From Achromobacter spanius (GTDB lineage: Bacteria; Pseudomonadota; Gammaproteobacteria; Burkholderiales; Burkholderiaceae_B), in NCBI RefSeq assembly GCF_002812705.1, contig NZ_CP025030.1, forward strand, positions 558,001 through 622,000: a stretch of DNA of 64,000 nucleotides. The letters run 5' to 3'. Of this stretch, positions 1 to 10,013 are shown piece by piece. Under the pieces are notes generated by a model that was not told the DNA's origin, searched no databases, and saw only the letters and a program-made list of their open reading frames with translations. Position numbers and translations under genes: made by a program. Positions within the stretch are counted from its first letter, which is position 1. Each line of letters starts with the position of its first letter.

Positions 1-60
1 CCACATGACACCCATTTTTCACAAAGATGAAGATTTATAGGGACGCACCCTTTCAAGAAA

Positions 61-160
61 GGCGTGCACCTATATATGGAGGTGCGCCGGTAGCACCACG
101 AACGTGGGCAGGCCCTCTATATATAGAGCACACCACTTCCTATATAGAACACACCACTCC
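61..160. repeat. AT-rich iterated repeats and palindromes
   Basis: In otherwise GC-rich sequence a CTATATA-type core occurs three times (about 70-77, 117-125 and 140-146). The last two begin imperfect direct repeats, 117-139 and 140-160, that share a CACACCACT tail. Positions 115-128 form a perfect 14-base palindrome (CTCTATATATAGAG), and 61-71 with 80-88 form an inverted repeat around the first core. No open gene covers this stretch. It lies downstream of the Lrp gene and may belong to a promoter or protein-binding region of a gene outside the window. Confidence 0.55.
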
Positions 161-179
161 CCCATCTCCGCCCCCAATG

Positions 180-656
180 TCAAAGCCTTAGCTCGGTCGT
201 TTCCTTGATCTGCTGTAACGCGAAGAAGGAACGCATATCCACGACGGCGGGGTGGCGCATCAGCGTGTCCATGGCGAATCGGGAAAAGTGCGCCAGGTCG
301 GCCACCTGGATTCGAAGCAGATAGTCCATATCGCCGGACATTGCATAGCACTCCACCACTTCAGGCCAAAGCTGCACGTCGCGCGCGAAGTCGCTCATTG
401 GCGCGTGACTGGAGCCGCTATGCTTGTTCAGGCGGATGTTGACGTAGGCCAGCAGACCGAGCCCGACTTTCTCAGCGTCGATCAGCGCTACGTACTTTTT
501 GATATAGCCCTTCTCTTCCAGTCGGCGCACCCGCCGCAAGCAGGGGCTGGGCGACAGCGACACGCGGTCGGCCAATTCCTGGTTGCTAAGGCGTCCATCG
601 CGCTGCAGTTCGGCCAGAATCCTTAGATCTGTCCTATCAAGCTCGATATCAGACAT
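180..656 (-). CDS. Lrp/AsnC family transcriptional regulator
   Basis: The 158-residue protein has the normal Lrp/AsnC length and layout. An N-terminal winged helix-turn-helix (about residues 5-50, with LSPSPCLRRVRRLEEKGYI) is followed by a C-terminal RAM/AsnC ligand-binding domain (about 65-150). The start at MSDIELD is chosen because the family normally opens with a short tail before 'LDRTDLRILAELQ'; an in-frame ATG ten codons upstream adds only an atypical extension. The gene is divergent from hppD across about 155 bases, so control of hppD in response to an aromatic amino acid is likely. That role is inferred from position, not shown. Confidence 0.92.
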   Translation of the reverse strand: MSDIELDRTDLRILAELQRDGRLSNQELADRVSLSPSPCLRRVRRLEEKGYIKKYVALIDAEKVGLGLLAYVNIRLNKHSGSSHAPMSDFARDVQLWPEVVECYAMSGDMDYLLRIQVADLAHFSRFAMDTLMRHPAVVDMRSFFALQQIKETTELRL

Positions 657-682
657 TTTTTGCCCTTGAATTTTCATATACG

Positions 683-695
683 GCAATATTATTGC
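683..695. promoter_or_regulatory. Small AT-rich inverted repeat in the lrp-hppD intergenic region
   Basis: GCAAT-N3-ATTGC lies about 30 bases upstream of the Lrp start codon and on the far side of hppD. Lrp/AsnC proteins bind AT-rich dyads of this kind, so it could be an autoregulatory or hppD control site. The arms are only five bases long, so chance is a real alternative. Confidence 0.3.
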
Positions 696-727
696 TCAAA
701 TAGGGCACTCCGACGCCATGTTTGCAA

Positions 728-755
728 TTGTCTGCTCGTCGATCCTACCTACAAT
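728..755 (+). promoter_or_regulatory. Candidate sigma-70 promoter of hppD
   Basis: TTGTCT (728-733) and TACAAT (750-755) are separated by 16 bases and lie about 60 bases upstream of the hppD start. The match is reasonable but not consensus. It was found by eye in the only intergenic space available to hppD. Confidence 0.4.
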
Positions 756-812
756 CTTCTTCTAGACTTGAATAACAAGTCGTCCTGAAAAACGATGCAA
801 GGGAGCAGACTT

Positions 813-1925
813 ATGAGCAGCGCTTTCCAACCCTGGGACAACCCGATGGGCACCGCCGGGTTCGAGTTCATTGAATATGCCGCGCCGGATCCCGCTGCGC
901 TGCGCAAGGTGTTTGAACTTTTGGGCTTCAAAGCCATTGCCAAACACCGCCACAAGGACGTCACTCTGTACCGTCAGGGCGGCGTCAATTTCCTGATCAA
1001 TGCCGAACCGGATTCCTTTGCCCAGCGCTTTGCGCGCCTGCACGGACCGTCGATCTGTGCAATTGGTTTCCGCGTTCAAGATGCCAATGCCGCTTACAAG
1101 CGCGCATTGGAACTGGGCGCATGGGGATTCGACTCGCATAGCGGCCCCATGGAACTGAACATTCCAGCCATCAAAGGCATCGGCGACTCGCTGATCTACC
1201 TGGTTGACCGCTGGACTGGCAAGGAAGGCCATGGCGGCATTGGTGACATCAGCATCTATGACGTGGACTTCGTCCCCGTGGATCCGGGCAATGCGCAGGC
1301 GGACCTGAACCACCGCGGAGCCGGCTTGACGTTGGTGGACCACTTGACGCACAACGTGCACAAGGGCCGCATGGCTGAGTGGTCGGAATTCTACGAGCGC
1401 CTGTTCAACTTCCGTGAAGTGCGCTACTTCGACATCGAAGGCAAGGTGACCGGCGTGAAGTCGAAGGCGATGACGTCGCCGTGCGGCAATATCCGCATTC
1501 CGATCAATGAGGAAGGCACCGAGGAGAAGGGGCAGATCCAGGAATATCTGGACCTGTACCGCGGCGAAGGCATCCAGCACATTGCCATGGCGACGGATGA
1601 CATCTACAGCACCATTGAAGCGCTGCGCGAGTCGGGCGTGGTGTTTCTGGATACGCCGGAAACGTACTACGAACTGCTGGACCGCCGCCTGCCCAATCAC
1701 GGGGAAGATGTAGCGCGCCTGCAGAAAAACCGTATCCTGCTGGATGGCGCGCCCGGTGGCGGCCTTTTGCTGCAGATCTTCACGGAGAACCAGATCGGCC
1801 CGATCTTCTTCGAGATCATCCAGCGCAAAGGCAACGACGGGTTTGGCGAAGGCAACTTCAAGGCCCTGTTCGAATCGATCGAACTGGACCAGATGCGCCG
1901 CGGCGTGGTGAAGAACGTCGAGTAA
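813..1925 (+). CDS. hppD: 4-Hydroxyphenylpyruvate dioxygenase
   Basis: Converts 4-hydroxyphenylpyruvate to homogentisate in tyrosine catabolism, a cytosolic non-heme Fe(II) enzyme. The 370-residue length is typical. The C-terminal vicinal-oxygen-chelate half carries the expected iron ligands: His177 in [11 protein letters not shown], His256 in [13 protein letters not shown] and Glu334 in [12 protein letters not shown]. The C-terminal helix [18 protein letters not shown] is also characteristic. The start at MSSAFQPW is preferred over an upstream ATG because AGGGAG lies a proper distance before it. A rho-independent terminator follows. The neighbouring divergent Lrp gene is the likely regulator. 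No other tyrosine-degradation gene is in the window. Confidence 0.97.
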   Translation: MSSAFQPWDNPMGTAGFEFIEYAAPDPAALRKVFELLGFKAIAKHRHKDVTLYRQGGVNFLINAEPDSFAQRFARLHGPSICAIGFRVQDANAAYKRALELGAWGFDSHSGPMELNIPAIKGIGDSLIYLVDRWTGKEGHGGIGDISIYDVDFVPVDPGNAQADLNHRGAGLTLVDHLTHNVHKGRMAEWSEFYERLFNFREVRYFDIEGKVTGVKSKAMTSPCGNIRIPINEEGTEEKGQIQEYLDLYRGEGIQHIAMATDDIYSTIEALRESGVVFLDTPETYYELLDRRLPNHGEDVARLQKNRILLDGAPGGGLLLQIFTENQIGPIFFEIIQRKGNDGFGEGNFKALFESIELDQMRRGVVKNVE

Positions 1926-1977
1926 GCGCTTCCCCCGCCAGTGCCCAAGTGCCCTAGCATCGGCACTGGCTTTGTAG

Positions 1978-2003
1978 CCTCACCTTGTGGTGAGGTTTTT
2001 TTT
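1978..2003 (+). terminator. Rho-independent terminator after hppD
   Basis: A perfect 7-bp stem (CCTCACC / GGTGAGG) with a TTGT loop is followed by eight T residues. It begins 52 bases after the hppD stop codon. Confidence 0.9.
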
Positions 2004-2038
2004 GCCCGTTCGAACCGGCCCGGGCGTCCACGCAGCAG

Positions 2039-2593
2039 TTAGCGCTTCAGACGATCCTGGAATTGCTTGCGGAACTTGGCAACCTTGGGTGCGATCACGA
2101 ACTGGCAATAACCTTGCTCGGGGTGCAGGGCAAAGTAGTTGCTGTGGTAATCCTCGGCTTGCCAGAATTTGGCGGGCGCCAATAGCTTGGTGACGATGGG
2201 CGCGTCGTAAACCTGTTGCGCCTCGACCTCGGCGATGACTGCTACAGCTTGCTCACGCTGAGACTCGTTCTGCCAAAAGATTGCCGACTCGTACTGCGGA
2301 CCGATGTCGTTGCCTTGGCGGCCCGGCGTGGTGGGATCATGCGTGGCGAAGAACACGCGCAGCAAATCACTGAAGGACAGCTCGGTAGGGTCGAATTCGA
2401 TTCTGGCGACCTCGATATGGCCCGTGTCCTTGCCGCACACCTGCTCGTAGCTGGGGTTGTCGACGTGCCCGCCGCTGTAGCCGGGCAACACGCTCTTCAC
2501 GCCGCGCAGATCGACGAAGACCGCTTCGACGCACCAGAAGCAGCCGCCGCCAAGGACGGCAACCTCATTGCCTGGGGATGGTTGTTCTGTCAT
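2039..2593 (-). CDS. msrA: Peptide-methionine (S)-S-oxide reductase MsrA
   Basis: Reduces the S-epimer of methionine sulfoxide in free and protein-bound methionine. The 184-residue protein carries the MsrA signature GGGCFWCVEAVF with the catalytic cysteine at residue 18, followed by the family motifs GYSGGHV, GHIEVARIEFDP, FFATHDPTTPGRQGNDIGPQY and YHSNYFALHPEQGYC, the last holding a likely resolving cysteine. It has no signal peptide, so it should be cytosolic. It is 76 bases downstream of the cytochrome c gene on the same strand, so it may be the last gene of an ilvD-cytochrome-msrA transcript. Confidence 0.96.
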   Translation of the reverse strand: MTEQPSPGNEVAVLGGGCFWCVEAVFVDLRGVKSVLPGYSGGHVDNPSYEQVCGKDTGHIEVARIEFDPTELSFSDLLRVFFATHDPTTPGRQGNDIGPQYESAIFWQNESQREQAVAVIAEVEAQQVYDAPIVTKLLAPAKFWQAEDYHSNYFALHPEQGYCQFVIAPKVAKFRKQFQDRLKR

Positions 2594-2669
2594 GACAATT
2601 CCTCATTGATAAGGGGCCACGCCGCGCGGCCCACTTCCCGCGCTTCACGCCGGGGCATCAAGAATAAGA

Positions 2670-2988
2670 CTACTGCTTGGCCGGCGCCAGCGACAGTATC
2701 CATTCGGCCAGCAGACGGGCGTCTTCCTGGCTGACATGGGTCTGGGCTGGCATGGGAACCGCGCCCCAGGCACCGCGGCCACCCCCGCGAATCTTGCCGG
2801 CCAGGTAATCCACCATGGCGTCGCCCTGCTCCGCATAACGTTCCGCCACACTCTTCAAAGGCGGGCCCACACGCTTGGCCTCTACCTGGTGACAAGCCAT
2901 ACAGGCCTTGCTCTTGGCCAGGTCCAGGCCGGTCGTTTGCGCCTGGACCGCGCCTGCGCTCAACACGCAGGCGACGGCCGCCAACAGA

Positions 2989-3005
<17 letters not shown>
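2670..3005 (-). CDS. Small periplasmic class I cytochrome c
   Basis: A 111-residue precursor with a Sec signal peptide (hydrophobic core about residues 5-20, cleavage after VQA) and one CxxCH heme-binding site (CMACH, about residues 35-39). A candidate Met axial ligand lies in GAVPMPAQ near the C-terminus. This resembles the cytochrome c551/c552 fold, whose members shuttle single electrons in the periplasm; the partner is not evident. The ATG lies inside the 3' end of ilvD, a 17-base overlap, so translation is probably coupled. A longer upstream reading frame exists but has no signal peptide and merely shadows ilvD. Confidence 0.9.
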
Positions 3006-4674
<1,669 letters not shown>

Positions 4675-4805
4675 GGTCTGTCTCTCCTGTCGGCGTCGGG
4701 GCGCGGACATGGCGAACGCACCCGGGAAGCTGGCTCGCTTGCATGCATGCGAATCTTCAATGCTCGCCGGTTATTATCATTCAACTTCATTGTGTCGGGC
4801 AGAAC

Positions 4806-5594
4806 ATGCTGCAATATCCAAAATTCGATCCCGTAGCCTTGCAGATCGGGCCGCTTGCCATCCACTGGTACGGCCTGATGTATTTGGCGGGCTTCGCCCT
4901 GGTGTACGTGCTTGGCCGCCGGCGCATCACCAGCGGGCACACCACATCGCTGAACGTGCGTGATCTGGAAGACCTGATTTTCTACAGCGTGCTGGGCGTC
5001 GTGCTGGGCGGTCGACTGGGGTATGTGCTGTTCTACAAGCCTGCCTACTATCTGGCGCATCCGCTGGAAGTGGCGTACTTGTGGCAAGGCGGCATGTCGT
5101 TCCACGGGGGCCTGATCGGCGTGATCCTCGTGATGCTTCTGTTTGCGAGGAAGAAGAAGCTGCCCTTTTTCGCGGTCAGCGATTTCATCGCGCCGCTGAT
5201 CCCGCTGGGCCTGGGGTTTGGCCGCTTGGGCAACTTCATCAATGGCGAGCTTTGGGGCCGACCGACCGATGTGCCGTGGGCCATGGTGTTTCCCGACAGC
5301 GGCGATGGGCTGGCGCGCCACCCGTCCCAACTCTATGAGCTGGGCCTGGAAGGCATTGTGCTGTTTGCGCTGCTGTGGTGGTTTTCGAGCAAGCCGCGTC
5401 CACTTGGACAAGTGAGCGGGCTGTTTTTGATGGGCTACGGAACGTTCCGCTTCCTGGTGGAATTCACCCGCGAGCCAGACAACTTCCTGGGCCTGCTCGC
5501 GGGCGGATTAAGCATGGGACAGTGGCTGTCCCTGCCGATGGTCGCCTTGGGCGCCATCATGTTCAGCCTTACTGCAAAACGATCGTCCCGTTGA
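4806..5594 (+). CDS. lgt: Prolipoprotein diacylglyceryl transferase
   Basis: Transfers the diacylglyceryl group of phosphatidylglycerol to the lipobox cysteine of prelipoproteins at the inner membrane, the first step of lipoprotein maturation. The 262-residue polytopic protein has the Lgt landmarks: [11 protein letters not shown] near the N-terminus, the [11 protein letters not shown] segment with the essential-type His at about 100, and the signature [16 protein letters not shown] (about 139-154). The start at MLQYPKFDP gives the usual family length. The last 26 bases overlap convergently with the SIMPL gene. Clients in this window include Pal, the TAXI lipoprotein and the Bug lipoprotein. 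Confidence 0.96.
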   Translation: MLQYPKFDPVALQIGPLAIHWYGLMYLAGFALVYVLGRRRITSGHTTSLNVRDLEDLIFYSVLGVVLGGRLGYVLFYKPAYYLAHPLEVAYLWQGGMSFHGGLIGVILVMLLFARKKKLPFFAVSDFIAPLIPLGLGFGRLGNFINGELWGRPTDVPWAMVFPDSGDGLARHPSQLYELGLEGIVLFALLWWFSSKPRPLGQVSGLFLMGYGTFRFLVEFTREPDNFLGLLAGGLSMGQWLSLPMVALGAIMFSLTAKRSSR

Positions 5595-6330
5595 CGGCAA
5601 CGCTGACCGTGACGTCTCCCGCTTCCAGCGGGACGTCCGGGCTGTAGCCGCCAGAGGCGTCTTTGGCCATGGCCGCGCCAAGCATGCGCGGCATCGGCAC
5701 GGGGCCGCCCGAGCCGCCGAGTTCCAACTTGGACAAGCGGTAACCCGAAAAGCCGAATGCGTTGGCAGCAGCCAATGCACGATCCTTGAACGCTTGTGCC
5801 GCTTCTTTCAGCAGCTTGCGTTCTTCGGCCTCGCGCGCCGGACGCGACAGCGAGAACCCGATGTTGGAAATAGCGGTCTTGTCCGACAGCTTGGCTGCCA
5901 GTGCGGCAGCGGCTTCGAAGTCCTTGGACTCCAGCACGATCTCGCCCTGACCGCGCCAAGACGCAATCTTGCCCTTGCTGTTCGTGTTGGGCCACACGTT
6001 GAAGCCGCCCGTGCGGACTTCCACGCCTTTGGTGTCGCGCGCGCGCTTGACCACATCGTCCAGCACGGCCGTCAGCTTCTTGCCGGCGGCGGGCTGATCA
6101 GGCGCCTCGACCTCGGCGGACAAGGAAATGCGAACGGTGTCCTGCTTGACCTCCGACGAGGCGGCCGCTTGCAGTGTCATTTCCGGCGAACGGTTCGTGG
6201 ACGCTTCCGCCGTTGCGGGTGCGCTGGGCGCCTGCGTCTGTGCGAATGCGGGTTGAACAGCAGCAATGGCGGCCACGGCTGCGCACGCTGCGCCGAGTTT
6301 CGTCAGCGAGAGAACAGGGTGTTTAAACAT
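5569..6330 (-). CDS. SIMPL (DUF541) domain protein, exported
   Basis: A 253-residue protein with a Sec signal peptide (cleavage near AFAQTQ, about residue 30) followed by a SIMPL/DUF541 domain over most of the mature chain. Family features include the N-terminal '[20 protein letters not shown]' strand, the mid-protein '[10 protein letters not shown]' segment and the C-terminal '[15 protein letters not shown]'. SIMPL proteins are periplasmic or outer-membrane-associated; E. coli YggE is linked to oxidative-stress defence, but the biochemical activity is unclear. It lies between lgt (convergent) and the 6S RNA gene, with no evident operon partner. Confidence 0.9.
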   Translation of the reverse strand: MFKHPVLSLTKLGAACAAVAAIAAVQPAFAQTQAPSAPATAEASTNRSPEMTLQAAASSEVKQDTVRISLSAEVEAPDQPAAGKKLTAVLDDVVKRARDTKGVEVRTGGFNVWPNTNSKGKIASWRGQGEIVLESKDFEAAAALAAKLSDKTAISNIGFSLSRPAREAEERKLLKEAAQAFKDRALAAANAFGFSGYRLSKLELGGSGGPVPMPRMLGAAMAKDASGGYSPDVPLEAGDVTVSVAVNGTIVLQ

Positions 6331-6429
6331 GGACGGGTCCTAGGAGGGAGGACAGAGAGAAAGAGAGGGGGATGGTTTGGCACCCGACGCGGACCTGCGC
6401 TGTTGGCAGGCCCGCTGGGTAAATGCCCC

Positions 6430-6600
6430 GCCTGTGCCGTCAAGGCCGGCATCTCGAACCCTAGGGTAAGAGGTGGTCGCGTTCCGCAGAGCGTCGGGTT
6501 CGTCTACGAGAGACGATCACTCCAGCTCTACACTCCCGCAACCATATGCCGAAAGCATAGGTTCAGAGAATGTATGGCCTAGTCACGAACACGGCAGGGA
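6430..6600 (-). ncRNA. ssrS: 6S RNA (SsrS)
   Basis: Read on the minus strand, about 6596-6435 folds into the long imperfect rod of 6S RNA. A terminal stem pairs TGCCGT, AGGCC and TCTCTGAACC on the 5' side with GGTTCGAGA, GGCCT and ACGGCA on the 3' side. A small ATGC...GCAT hairpin sits in the central bubble. The upper arm pairs TGGTTGCG with CGCGACCA and ends in a GTCT...AGAC hairpin. The 3' segment GGGTTCGAGATGCCGG resembles the conserved 3' arm of known 6S RNAs. The position directly downstream of zapA matches ssrS in many proteobacteria. 6S RNA sequesters housekeeping RNA polymerase in stationary phase. The ends are approximate. Confidence 0.8.
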
Positions 6601-6635
6601 CAAACTGAAAATTCTTGAATACAGCTTTATGAACG

Positions 6636-6947
6636 TTAGAGCAGTTTTTCCTGACCCGACAAGGCGTCATCGAGTACTGCGTTCATGTCCTCAATTCTAC
6701 GCTTGAAGTCGCCAACCGCCAAACCCCCTAGCGGACCATCGGGCGCTTTCATGGCAAGAAGCTCGCCGGCGACCTGCAACGCCGCCATGACGGCGATGCG
6801 TTCGTTGCTGGAAATTTTGCCGGTTCCCTGGATGCGGAGCATCAGTTGGTCGACGTGGCGCACAGCGGCCATCAGCGTGGGCTTCTCTTCAGCGGAGCAA
6901 GCCAGCGAATAGTCGCGTCCCAATATGGTTACGTCTACGCGTTCCAT
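6636..6947 (-). CDS. zapA: Cell division protein ZapA
   Basis: A 103-residue FtsZ-ring-associated protein that bundles FtsZ filaments. The N-terminal strand-helix part (VDVTILGRDYSLACSAEE) and the long C-terminal coiled-coil (KISSNERIAVMAALQVAGELL onward) match the ZapA family in length and sequence. Its start codon shares one base with the stop codon of the preceding coiled-coil gene (TGATG), so the two are translationally coupled. The 6S RNA gene follows downstream, the usual neighbourhood. Confidence 0.95.
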   Translation of the reverse strand: MERVDVTILGRDYSLACSAEEKPTLMAAVRHVDQLMLRIQGTGKISSNERIAVMAALQVAGELLAMKAPDGPLGGLAVGDFKRRIEDMNAVLDDALSGQEKLL

Positions 6948-7393
6948 CAGTGTTGCTCTCCAGCCGGTGCACCCGGCAGGCGGGCCAGCACGGCGTCAAT
7001 GCGCTCGCGGGCCGAGGCGGCGGCCACGCGCAAGCGTTGTAGTTCGGTGTCGCGGGATTGCAGGCTGCCCTGCAGTTCGGTTTCGCGCGCAGTGAAACGT
7101 GACTCCAGCGATTGCCGTTCGGCGGATTCTCGGGCAAGCTGCTCGCGCAAGGCGGCTTCGGCCTGCTGGGCTTGCTCGAGCATTGAGGAAACCGCGCCGT
7201 CGTGATCCTGAAGCTTGCTTTGCAACGTGGCGATGTCAGCCTCGCGCTCTGCCGCGCGTTGCTTCAGCACGCGCTGTTCGGCTTCGAATTCGTTCAGACG
7301 GAGGCGCAACGCATCACGCTCTGCGTGGAGTTGGCGGGTGCGATGCACCAGTTGCCCGATTCGGGCGGCGAGTTGGTCTAGGTCTTGCAGCAT
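6947..7393 (-). CDS. Coiled-coil protein upstream of zapA (ZapB-like position)
   Basis: A 148-residue soluble protein that is almost wholly coiled coil (residues about 5-135, heptads rich in Leu, Glu, Arg and Gln), starting MLQDLDQLAARIGQLV. Short coiled-coil proteins preceding zapA are annotated as ZapB-like or as a TIGR02449-type family. This one is longer than E. coli ZapB (about 80 residues), so equivalence is inferred from position and coiled-coil nature only. The start is chosen at MLQDLDQ because the sixteen upstream residues are atypical. It overlaps zapA by one base. Confidence 0.75.
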   Translation of the reverse strand: MLQDLDQLAARIGQLVHRTRQLHAERDALRLRLNEFEAEQRVLKQRAAEREADIATLQSKLQDHDGAVSSMLEQAQQAEAALREQLARESAERQSLESRFTARETELQGSLQSRDTELQRLRVAAASARERIDAVLARLPGAPAGEQH

Positions 7394-7702
7394 GGGCGCT
7401 ATCGTAAACCATCCTGAGGTGAACCGGGCCACTTCACGCAAGGTGAGAAACCCGGCAATATTCGGTAGGAAATTCGGTGTTGAGTGGGGCGGCGCGAGAC
7501 TAACCGATTCCGGCAGAACAAGAAAAGCGCCTCCTCCAAAATCCCCGCATCCGGCCGATTCGGCTTTCGCATTTCTTTCTATAAACTTTCACTTAGCTTT
7601 CAAAAAACCCTCATTCTTCCTGTGGCGTTACATCTGAGGCTGGGGAGTACCCGAATTCTAGGGAAAACCCCAGCCTTTCACCGACCTTACAGGGTTTGCA
7701 GC

Positions 7703-7762
7703 ATGGCAGGCGTCCATTACCATTCGCCCTTTCAAGAAACCACGCCGCCGCTTTCAGAATAA
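7703..7762 (+). CDS. Possible 19-residue leader or small peptide
   Basis: ATG with AGGG eight bases upstream, then 19 codons (MAGVHYHSPFQETTPPLSE) and TAA, ending six bases before a terminator hairpin. The good ribosome site and the tight coupling to a terminator favour translation. The length is too short for coding statistics. It could be a leader peptide or an independent microprotein. Confidence 0.35.
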   Translation: MAGVHYHSPFQETTPPLSE

Positions 7763-7767
7763 CTAAT

Positions 7768-7789
7768 GGCACCCCGAAGTGCCTTTTTT
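7768..7789 (+). terminator. Intrinsic terminator upstream of tctBA
   Basis: GGCAC stem (7768-7772) with GTGCC (7779-7783) and a CCCGAA loop, followed by six T residues. No full-size gene on this strand precedes it, so it ends a small transcript or acts as an attenuator. Confidence 0.75.
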
Positions 7790-7871
7790 GTGCCTGTCAC
7801 TCGCCTTTCGGCGAGTCCCATCCGGCTACAAACTTTTTTATCTACATGCTGTAAATAGGAGCCAACCAATC

Positions 7872-8336
7872 ATGCAGCTACGCAATCGACAGGACTTCTG
7901 GTCGGGGGTGATGTTCATCGCCCTTGGACTGGGATTCGCCTGGCAGGCCAGCAGCTACCAAATGGGTACTGCCGCCCGAATGGGCCCAGGGTACTTTCCT
8001 TTCTGGCTAGGCATTGTTCTGGCTTTGCTGGGCGCCATCGTGCTGCTTGGCTCGCTTTCCAAGAAAGCCCACGAGACGCATATCGATAAGTTCGATTGGC
8101 GCATTGTCTTTCTCGTCGTGGGTTCCGTGGTCTTGTACGGATTCATCCTCAAGCCGCTGGGCATCTATCTTTCGGTATTCATCCTGGTTGTCGTAAGCAG
8201 CCTGGCCAGCCATGAGTTCAGCCTGAAGGTCGCCGTTGCCAACGCGATTTTCCTGGTGCTCTTCTCGTATCTGGCATTCGTCAAGGGGCTGGGGCTGATC
8301 TTCCCGCTGTGGCCGTCCTTTCTGGGCATGAACTAA
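7872..8336 (+). CDS. Tripartite tricarboxylate transporter small subunit TctB (copy 1)
   Basis: A 154-residue membrane protein with about four hydrophobic segments. It opens LRNRQDFWSGVMFIALGLGF and contains the family's MGTAARMGPGYFPFWLG segment. TctB is the small, poorly conserved membrane subunit of TTT-type secondary carriers that import citrate or other carboxylates with a periplasmic TctC/Bug protein. The start follows AGGAG. tctA begins 13 bases downstream, so the two form an operon. There is no tctC gene beside them; the binding protein must be encoded elsewhere. Confidence 0.92.
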   Translation: MQLRNRQDFWSGVMFIALGLGFAWQASSYQMGTAARMGPGYFPFWLGIVLALLGAIVLLGSLSKKAHETHIDKFDWRIVFLVVGSVVLYGFILKPLGIYLSVFILVVVSSLASHEFSLKVAVANAIFLVLFSYLAFVKGLGLIFPLWPSFLGMN

Positions 8337-8349
8337 GGAGCAACCGGTC

Positions 8350-9854
8350 ATGGAATTGTTTGACAACCTAATGTTGGGCTTCTCGGTGGCGTTTACGCCC
8401 GAGAACCTGGCTTACGCACTGCTGGGCTGCATCCTGGGTACGCTGATTGGCGTGCTGCCGGGCATCGGCCCGGTCCCGACCATCGCGATGCTGCTGCCGA
8501 TCACGTATGTGTTGCCCCCGATTGCCGGCCTGATCATGCTGGCCGGCATCTATTACGGCGCGCAATACGGCGGTTCGACCACGGCGATTCTTGTGGCGCT
8601 GCCAGGGGAAACGTCCGCGGTGGTGACCGTGCTGGACGGTCACCAGATGGCCCGCAATGGCCGTGCGGGCGCCGCGCTGGCCATCGCCGCGCTGGGCTCG
8701 TTCTTCGCCGGTTGCGTGGCAACGCTGTTGTTGGCCGCGTTTGCTCCTCCGTTGGCTGAAGTGGCGTTCAAGTTCGGCCCCGCCGAGTACTTCTCGCTGA
8801 TGTGCCTGGGCCTGGTCGGCGCCGTGGTGTTGGCTTCGGGCTCGCTGCCCAAGGCGATCGCGATGATCATCCTGGGCCTGCTGTTGGGCATGGTGGGCAC
8901 TGACGTCAACTCGGGCGTTGCCCGCTACGACTTCGGCATTCCCGAACTGCAAGACGGTATTGACTTCGCCATCGTGGCCATGGGCGTGTTCGGCTTCGCC
9001 GAAATCATGACCAACCTGGAGCAGAAGGAAAACCGCGTCGACATCACCGACAAGATCGGCACGCTGTACCCGAACCTGCAGGAATTCAAGGAAGCCGCTC
9101 CCGCCGTGCTGCGCGGTACGGCCCTGGGTTCGGCCTTGGGTATCCTGCCGGGCGGTGGCGCCGTGCTGTCGTCGTTCGCGTCCTACACGCTGGAAAAGAA
9201 GATCTCGAAGAATCCGGAACGCTTCGGCAAGGGCCACCCGGCCGGCCTGGCTGGCCCGGAATCGGCGAACAACGCTGCCGCACAGACGTCGTTCATTCCG
9301 CTGCTGACGCTCGGTATCCCGGGTAACGCCGTGATGGCGCTGATGGTCGGCGCAATGACGATCCACAACATCCAGCCCGGCCCGCAGTCATGACGAGCCA
9401 CCCGGAGCTGTTCTGGGGCCTGATCGCTTCGATGTGGATCGGCAACCTGATGCTGGTGGTGCTGAACCTGCCGCTGATCGGCCTGTGGGTCAAGCTGCTG
9501 AAGGTGCCCTATCGCATCCTGTTCCCGGCAATTCTGGTGTTCTGCACGATCGGTGTGTATTCGTTGAACTACAACTCGTTCGACATCTTCACCACGGCCA
9601 TGTTCGGCATCATCGGCTACGTGTGGTCGAAGCTGAAGTGCGAAGGCGCACCGCTGCTGCTGGGCCTGGTTCTGGGCCCCATGATGGAAGAGAACTTCCG
9701 CCGTGCCCTGCTGCTGTCGCGTGGCGATTTCAGCACCTTCGTGACCCGTCCCCTGTCGGCTTCGTTGCTGGCCGTGGCGGCCTTCCTTGTGATCCTGGTG
9801 GCGCTGCCCGCCATCCGCAAGAAGCGCGAAGAGACCTTCGTCGAAGAAGAGTAA
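8350..9854 (+). pseudogene. TctA large subunit (copy 1), split by a one-base deletion
   Basis: Encodes a TctA-family permease of about 500 residues, but in two frames. The first part (8350-9393, 347 residues) carries the N-terminal repeat with GVLPGIGPVPTIAMLLPIT and ends at ...HNIQPGPQS. The second part (9390-9854, 154 residues) resumes exactly where the family continues, MTSHPELFWGLIASMWIGN. Restoring one G at about 9387 would give PGPQVMTSHPELFW in one frame; the intact second TctA in this window reads PGPQLITEHPDIFWGLIAS. The stop and the next ATG overlap as ATGA, so reinitiation could in principle make two polypeptides. A sequencing error is the main alternative. Confidence 0.85.
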
Positions 9855-9895
9855 AAAGCGGTCAGGCCGCCCAGCGCGGCGCCTTGCCTCTTTCC

Positions 9896-9929
9896 AAAAC
9901 CCCTGGGCTTGCCCCAGGGGTTTTTTTTT
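9896..9929 (+). terminator. Rho-independent terminator after tctA copy 1
   Basis: An 8-bp GC-rich stem (CCCCTGGG / CCCAGGGG) with a five-base loop is followed by nine T residues, 46 bases after the tctA stop. Confidence 0.92.
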
Positions 9930-10013
9930 GATGGACTGGCCGCCGGCTTTTGGATTGCGTTAAGGTTAGTTCCCTAAGACTGACCTTACTCACATTGAGC
10001 GGAGTTTCCTGCA

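Larger units (their letters stand above)
7630..7816 (+). other. Structured leader region with hairpins upstream of tctBA
   Basis: The 478 bases between the coiled-coil gene and tctB hold no ordinary gene but strong RNA structure. A hairpin at 7638-7675 has an 8-bp outer stem (GGCTGGGG / CCCCAGCC) and an inner CCC/GGG pair. A 19-codon reading frame with its own ribosome site lies at 7703-7762. An intrinsic terminator follows at 7768-7789, and a second hairpin with 7-bp arms (ACTCGCC / GGCGAGT) at 7799-7816. This could be a free small RNA or an attenuating leader of tctBA. I do not recognise it as a named RNA family. Confidence 0.5.

Noticed and set aside
7484..7702. A longer frame ending in the 19-codon peptide
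   Set aside because: The upstream codons have low-complexity composition and no ribosome site; only the last ATG has one.
9380..9395. Programmed frameshift in tctA
   Set aside because: No slippery heptamer or downstream stem is visible, and one missing G explains the reading change fully.
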